Positions 59,938 to 64,000 of a stretch of 64,000 bases of DNA are shown one piece after another. This DNA is from Lacticaseibacillus thailandensis DSM 22698 = JCM 13996 (GTDB lineage: Bacteria; Bacillota; Bacilli; Lactobacillales; Lactobacillaceae): NCBI RefSeq assembly GCF_001312865.1, contig NZ_BBER01000003.1:62001-126000 (forward strand), read 5' to 3'. A model generated the notes under the pieces. The model saw only the letters and a program-made list of their open reading frames with translations, was not told the DNA's origin and did not search any database. The translations under genes and the position numbers were made by a program. Position 1 is the stretch's first letter. Every line of letters begins with the position of its first letter.

Positions 59938-60864
59938 ATGTCAAAACTGAAATTGTTTGCGTTGAACAGCAACGAACCGCTTGCTGAAAAGATTTCCCAG
60001 TCAGTCGGCGTACCGTTGTCAAACGCGAGCGTCAAGCACTTTGCGGATGGCGAAATTCAAATTGACCTGGAAGAAAGTGTCCGGGGCGCTGATGTGTACG
60101 TCATTCAGTCCGTGTCGGATCCGGTTAACGAAAACTTGATGGCACTGCTGATTATGATTGATGCACTCCGGCGGGCTAGTGCGCACCAGATCAACGTGGT
60201 CATTCCTTACTATGGTTACGCCCGTGCCGACCGGAAGGCCCGCTCCCGTGAGCCCATTACGGCCAAACTGGTAGCCAACATGCTGGAAATGGACGGATCC
60301 GCCCGGGTGATTGCCGTCGACCTCCATGCAGATCAGGTTCAGGGTTTCTTTGATATTCCCGTGGACCACCTGAATGCGCTCGGTTTGTTGGCCAACTACT
60401 TCATTGACCATGGTATTAACGACAACGTGGTGGCTATCGCCCCGGATCACTCTGGGACTAAGCTGGCACGGAAGTTAGCGGAACACCTCGACGCCCCGCT
60501 GGCAATCGTTGATAGCCGTCCTGGTGACGAGAACATCGGTGTTATCGGTGATGTGGAGGGCAAGACCGCCATCATCGTGGACGACATGATCGACACGGGA
60601 CAGCGCATCGTAGAATCCGTTGAGGCTTTGCGGGAGCACGGGGTCACCGACATTTACGCTTGTGCGACCCATGCGGTGCTGTCCGCTGGCGCCAGTGAAC
60701 GGTTGTCCAAGCTTGGGTTGAAGAAGATCGTGGTAACGGATACGATTGATATTCCCGAAGAGGATCGCCTCGACAACATGGTCATCATTTCCGTGGGTGA
60801 CTTGATTGGTCGGGCCATTACCCTGATTAGTAAGAACGAATCGATCCATCCACTGTTTGATTAG
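59938..60864 (+). CDS. prs: Ribose-phosphate pyrophosphokinase
   Basis: Makes PRPP from ribose-5-phosphate and ATP, feeding purine, pyrimidine, His and Trp synthesis. 308 residues. ATP loop and allosteric part [20 protein letters not shown]/Mg region [42 protein letters not shown] loop [12 protein letters not shown], where most enzymes have DMIDTAGT-type ending. Lactobacilli often have two prs genes; this could be the less canonical copy. GGAGG is a few bases upstream. Confidence 0.95.
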   Translation: MSKLKLFALNSNEPLAEKISQSVGVPLSNASVKHFADGEIQIDLEESVRGADVYVIQSVSDPVNENLMALLIMIDALRRASAHQINVVIPYYGYARADRKARSREPITAKLVANMLEMDGSARVIAVDLHADQVQGFFDIPVDHLNALGLLANYFIDHGINDNVVAIAPDHSGTKLARKLAEHLDAPLAIVDSRPGDENIGVIGDVEGKTAIIVDDMIDTGQRIVESVEALREHGVTDIYACATHAVLSAGASERLSKLGLKKIVVTDTIDIPEEDRLDNMVIISVGDLIGRAITLISKNESIHPLFD

Positions 60865-60886
60865 TAGTAACAAGAATAATAATCAG

Positions 60887-60923
60887 TAGGCCGCCACGGG
60901 ACGTCATCGTGGTGGCCTATTTG
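60887..60923 (+). terminator. Terminator-like hairpin after prs
   Basis: TAGGCCGCCACG pairs with CGTGGTGGCCTA; the T run is weak. Confidence 0.65.
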
Positions 60924-61109
60924 CATCTTGGCGCAGCCAGACGCCTACTGGGGGACGAACTGGTTAATAATTACAATAATCTAATCATATTCTCAAAAAA
61001 ATGTGGTACAACTATAGTTAATTGATTTGCGGATCCGAATGATTCGGGTCGGTTGCCGATACCGTCGTGGCCGTTATGGCACCACGTGCACACAATAGGG
61101 GGAATACTC

Positions 61110-62144
61110 ATGGCAAAAGCACAACCATCAGATTTTGATTGGAGCAAACTAGGTTTTGGTTATCATGACCTACCGTACCGTTACCGCGCTTACTACAAGG
61201 ACGGCAAGTGGTCCCAGGGTGGGTTGGAAGAAGACTCATACTTGCAGGTGAGTGAAGCCGCCCAGGCCTTCCATTACGGTCAGGAAGTCTTTGAAGGTTT
61301 GAAGGCCTACCGCCGCAAAGACGGAGGTGTGAACGTCTTCCGCCCGGATATGAACGCTAAGCGGATTAACACGTCAGCTGACCGGCTGAAGATGCCACAC
61401 GTGCCCGAAGAGATGTTCCTGGACGCCGTTAAGCAGGTCGTCAAGGCCAACCAGGACTTTGTGCCACCCTACGGTACGGGTGCCACGTTGTACCTGCGTC
61501 CCTTCTACTTTGGGACGACACCAATGGTTGGGGTGCACCCGGCTGATGCTTACACCTTTGAAATCTTTGCTACCCCAGTCGGGGCCTACTATCCAGGTGG
61601 TCTGACGCCAACTTCCTACGTGACGAGTGACTATGATCGGGCAGCCCACGGTGGGACTGGTGCGGCCAAAGTTGCCGGCAACTACGGCTCCAGTCTGCTC
61701 CCTGGCGATATTGCCCACAAAGGTGGCTACTCGGATGCCGTCTACTTGGATCCCAGGTTACACGAAAACATTGAGGAACTAGGTGGGGCCAACTTCTTTG
61801 GCATCACCAAGGACGGTCGCTTCCAGACGCCGAAGTCACCTTCCATTTTGCCATCCATTACCAAGTTCTCCCTCCTGGAACTTTCTAAGGAGTTTGGGCT
61901 GATTCCCGAACAGACGACTATCAGTATTTACGACCTCGACAAGTTCAGTGAAGCCGGCGCGATGGGGACGGCGGCGGTCATCTCGCCAGTGGGTTCCATT
62001 ACGCACCATGGTCACAAGCACGTGTTCTACTCCGAAACCGAAGTGGGGCCGTACACGACCAAGTTGTACAACCGGTTGACCGCCATCCAGTTTGGCGACG
62101 AAAAGGGTCCTGATGGCTGGGTTGTGGACGTGCCGTTGAAGTAA
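61110..62144 (+). CDS. ilvE: Branched-chain amino acid aminotransferase
   Basis: PLP enzyme moving amino groups between Leu, Ile or Val and 2-oxoglutarate; in lactobacilli linked to amino-acid degradation and flavour. 344 residues. Motifs: FEGLKAYRRKDGG, the catalytic Lys in GGTGAAKVAGNYGSSL, and EAGAMGTAAVISPVG in the substrate site. Start ATG 61110 is behind GGGGG; the frame opens 57 bases earlier. No T-box leader is visible; a candidate -10 TATAGT lies about 95 bases upstream. The terminator at 62212 ends it. Confidence 0.96.
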   Translation: MAKAQPSDFDWSKLGFGYHDLPYRYRAYYKDGKWSQGGLEEDSYLQVSEAAQAFHYGQEVFEGLKAYRRKDGGVNVFRPDMNAKRINTSADRLKMPHVPEEMFLDAVKQVVKANQDFVPPYGTGATLYLRPFYFGTTPMVGVHPADAYTFEIFATPVGAYYPGGLTPTSYVTSDYDRAAHGGTGAAKVAGNYGSSLLPGDIAHKGGYSDAVYLDPRLHENIEELGGANFFGITKDGRFQTPKSPSILPSITKFSLLELSKEFGLIPEQTTISIYDLDKFSEAGAMGTAAVISPVGSITHHGHKHVFYSETEVGPYTTKLYNRLTAIQFGDEKGPDGWVVDVPLK

Positions 62145-62211
62145 AAGTTATTGGCTGACCCCCAAGTGTGTCAGGTCACGTGGTTGGCGATATTTGAACG
62201 AGTATGTGCAG

Positions 62212-62239
62212 TGCGCTTCCGCTGAGGGAGCGCATTTTT
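62212..62239 (+). terminator. Terminator of ilvE
   Basis: TGCGCT pairs with AGCGCA, followed by T5. Confidence 0.75.
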
Positions 62240-62334
62240 GTTACCCTTTTCCGTATAAAAATGCGTGTCACCCTTGCCGGGTCTACATATTAGTGATAAT
62301 ATATTTAAGTCGTGAACGTCACGACAAGTTCCAT

Positions 62335-62407
62335 GGGCGGTTAGCTCAGCTGGCAGAGCACCGGACTCTTAATCCGGGTGTCCAGGGTTCGATCCCCTGA
62401 CCGCCCA
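62335..62407 (+). tRNA. tRNA-Lys, anticodon CTT
   Basis: A complete cloverleaf. The acceptor stem GGGCGGT pairs with ACCGCCC; anticodon loop CTCTTAA has CTT at 34-36; T arm carries GGTTCGATCCC. Discriminator A; the CCA is not encoded. It is followed by its own terminator. Confidence 0.97.
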
Positions 62408-62424
62408 GCATATTTCCAGTAGTT

Positions 62425-62465
62425 AGTGTTGGTAGTTGCGTAAGTAGCTACCAACACTTTTTTTA
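62425..62465 (+). terminator. Terminator after tRNA-Lys
   Basis: AGTGTTGGTAG pairs with CTACCAACACT, then T7. Confidence 0.88.
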
Positions 62466-62540
62466 TTACAGAAACCAGCGTAATCATTCTGGGCCGCCAA
62501 TTGATCCAGGAATTGGGGGCAAATCACTCCCCCAAGACAG

Positions 62541-62590
62541 AAAGCACCGACCACGCGGCTGTTAGCCATCTGTTTGGTCGGTGCTTTTTA
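62541..62590 (+). terminator. Second terminator, source transcript unknown
   Basis: AAAGCACCGACCA pairs with TGGTCGGTGCTTT, with a smaller stem GGCT/AGCC in the loop, then T5. Nothing coding precedes it within 130 bases. Confidence 0.85.
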
Positions 62591-62963
62591 GTGGCTTTGG
62601 TGAATATTATGATTTACTCGGTAGTTACCTAAGGTATTGGTTGAAGAATGATTCAAGCTTATCAAACGGACTTAAGGTGCGGTTAATACCACCATCATTG
62701 AGTTCAGTGTGGTACGACTAATCTTTTTTTTATAACGATATTTGTCCGTAATGGGTTAGGCGTATTACTCACATTCGAGGGGCTCATTATCCCCCAGTGC
62801 TGGTAGTGACTTAGTATTCCGACCGTTACGGCCACGGTTGAGCACGAAAATGTACATTATATGGAAAAATACCAGACGTTTTTTTTCCCATTGCGGAACG
62901 GTTTATCCAAAGGCTACAAGATCGATTGACGGATTAAATTGCCATTGTGGCGGGAGGTTGTTG

Positions 62964-62993
62964 ACTCCTCGGCAGACGCAGAGGAGTTCTTTT
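62964..62993 (+). terminator. Hairpin upstream of the MATE gene
   Basis: ACTCCTC pairs with GAGGAGT around ten bases, followed by TCTTTT. It could terminate or attenuate transcription into the transporter gene. Confidence 0.5.
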
Positions 62994-63085
62994 ATGGTTA
63001 CGTCAATGGCGATGTTGTTGTATGTTAGGAGTATTGCGACGCGTAGCGTATGATGCTGTCACGACGAAACGGAGGTTTACATAGA

Positions 63086-64000
63086 GTGGACGAACTATTT
63101 GAAAAAGCACCGGTACCCAAAGTTTACATGCAACTGGCACTCCCAGTCGTGGTGGGGATGGTTGCCAGCATGGTGTACAACCTCGCTGATACCTTCTTCA
63201 TTGCCAAAACGGGCAACGCCGACCTGGTGGCGGGCGTGGCGCTGGGAGCGCCGTTATTTTCGTTCATGTTGGCCCTGGGTGACATCTTTGGCCTCGGCGG
63301 GAGCGCGTTACTCTCGCGGCTCATGGGCAAACATAGCTACGCCGAGGTGCGCCGCGTTAGTAGCTTTTGCTTCTACGCGGCTATCGGTCTGAGCCTGGTA
63401 GTGACCGCCCTCATGCTCGGCTTTGAGCGGCCCATCTTGACGCTACTTGGGGCCACGGCAGCCACGCGTCCGTACGCGGGGGCCTTCTACCAGATGCTGG
63501 TCGGTGGTGCGGCCTTCATCATCGTGTCCCTCGTGCCCGGGAACATCATCCGGACGGAGGGGATGGCCCGGCAATCGATGATAGCGACGATGGCGGGCAC
63601 CATCTTTACCATCATCCTGGACCCGATCTTCCTGTTTGTGCTGCACTGGGGGGCCGGCGGTGTTGGGTTGGCCAACGTTATTGGTTACGTATTGAACACG
63701 GGGTTACTAGTGTGGTTCATGGCCACCAAGTCCCACTACCTCAGTTTAAGTGTACGGGCCGCACACATTGACCGCACGGCACTCTGGGAGGTCATCGCCA
63801 TTGGGATTCCTGCATCGTTGACCAACTTCATGCAAAGTTTCGGCACGATGCTGCTGAACCAGCACCTAGCGCCATACGGGGCGAACGCAGTGGCGGCGAT
63901 GGGCATCGCGCAGAAGGTCTACATGATCGTGATGCTGATCATGGTCGGCTTTGCCTTTGGCGCCCAGCCGCTCGTGGGGTATAACTATGGTGCGCACAAT
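63086..64000 (+). CDS. MATE-family multidrug efflux transporter (partial)
   Basis: Cation-coupled drug exporter of the DinF/NorM type, open to the right edge (305 codons visible of about 450). The start is GTG 63086 with GGAGG ten bases before. N-terminal segment MDELFEKAPVPKVYMQLALP, then VYNLADTFFIAKTGN, the typical first helix-loop, and FGLGGSALLSRLMGK. About seven helices are present, ending with FAFGAQPLVGYNYGA, the start of the second half. No frame break in the visible part. Confidence 0.92.
   Translation, partial: MDELFEKAPVPKVYMQLALPVVVGMVASMVYNLADTFFIAKTGNADLVAGVALGAPLFSFMLALGDIFGLGGSALLSRLMGKHSYAEVRRVSSFCFYAAIGLSLVVTALMLGFERPILTLLGATAATRPYAGAFYQMLVGGAAFIIVSLVPGNIIRTEGMARQSMIATMAGTIFTIILDPIFLFVLHWGAGGVGLANVIGYVLNTGLLVWFMATKSHYLSLSVRAAHIDRTALWEVIAIGIPASLTNFMQSFGTMLLNQHLAPYGANAVAAMGIAQKVYMIVMLIMVGFAFGAQPLVGYNYGAHN

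Larger units (their letters stand above)
62466..63085. other. 620-bp noncoding stretch with further hairpins
   Basis: Between the tRNA and the MATE gene. It contains TTGGGGG-loop-CCCCCAA (62512-62535), a strong terminator (62541-62590), and a hairpin ACTCCTC/GAGGAGT with T-rich tail (62964-62993) just before the MATE gene. No protein gene I can support; a short open frame at 62838 has no ribosome site. AT-richer than its surroundings. Confidence 0.6.

Noticed and set aside
60924-61109. T-box or CodY leader for ilvE
   Set aside because: The leader is too short for a T-box, has no specifier or antiterminator sequence, and the AT-rich stretch fits the CodY consensus poorly.
62838-63053. Small open frame with CxC-like residues before the MATE gene, possible transposase remnant
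   Set aside because: No ribosome site, no transposase motif and no terminal repeats.

Overview
The window is a chromosomal segment from a member of the Lactobacillaceae with fairly high GC content. The evidence is the gene order rpmH-dnaA-dnaN-yaaA-recF-gyrB-gyrA-rpsF-ssb-rpsR, then gdpP-rplI-dnaB-purA on one side and rnpA-yidC-jag-mnmE-mnmG on the other. Further support comes from a KxYKxGK-type signal peptide with MucBP repeats and LPxTG anchors, an Ala-D-Lac-type ligase signature, and rhamnose genes in lactobacillus order. I do not assign a genus. The replication origin lies at about 49.1-51.2 kb: dnaA reads left and rpmH reads right, and core genes on both sides are transcribed away from it.

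Layout, left to right. 0-2.3 kb: a D-2-hydroxyacid dehydrogenase (cut by the window edge), a DNA alkyltransferase and a Ddl-type ligase. 2.4-9.7 kb: an AT-richer block with an L-rhamnose operon (MFS transporter, rhaB, rhaM, rhaA, rhaD), its divergent AraC regulator and a TauE-type permease. 9.9-20.9 kb: accessory genes, namely an HxlR/PfpI pair, two GNAT acetyltransferases, an SDR/MerR pair, a nucleoside hydrolase, a UDG-like protein, a zinc-ribbon protein, guaC, a YfhO-like membrane protein, a structured 113-bp tandem repeat, and CorA. 21.1-25.3 kb: purA, an uncharacterised triple-repeat protein and dnaB. 25.5-30.4 kb: a very large anchored surface protein inserted between dnaB and rplI. 30.7-33.2 kb: rplI and gdpP. 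33.3-38.6 kb: an accessory insertion (aldo/keto reductase, small membrane protein, fructosamine-kinase-like protein, cytochrome-b5-like protein, GGDEF protein, RpiR regulator). 38.8-40.1 kb: rpsR-ssb-rpsF. 40.3-41.2 kb: an oxidoreductase. 41.3-41.45 kb: a detached DnaA-box cluster. 41.5-51 kb: gyrA, gyrB, recF, yaaA, dnaN, dnaA and oriC. 51.5-57.4 kb: rpmH, rnpA, yidC, jag, mnmE, mnmG. 57.6-64 kb: a small protein, a CPBP protease, an alpha/beta hydrolase, prs, ilvE, tRNA-Lys(CTT), and a MATE transporter cut by the right edge.

A caution governs the whole annotation. About 40 single-base reading-frame breaks interrupt the genes, including essential ones (dnaA, gyrA, gyrB, purA, rnpA, yidC, mnmE). 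They follow a pattern: runs of A or T carry one base too many, and short runs, mostly of G or C, carry one too few. I read this as sequencing error and annotate each locus as one intact gene spanning its fragments. Coordinates of repaired genes give the outer start and stop; break positions are in the evidence text.

Functionally, the core part is the replication-initiation, ribosomal, membrane-insertion and tRNA-modification neighbourhood. The accessory parts add rhamnose catabolism, second-messenger turnover (c-di-AMP by GdpP and a possible c-di-GMP protein beside it), adhesion, and purine metabolism. guaC and purA share a PurR-box-like site.
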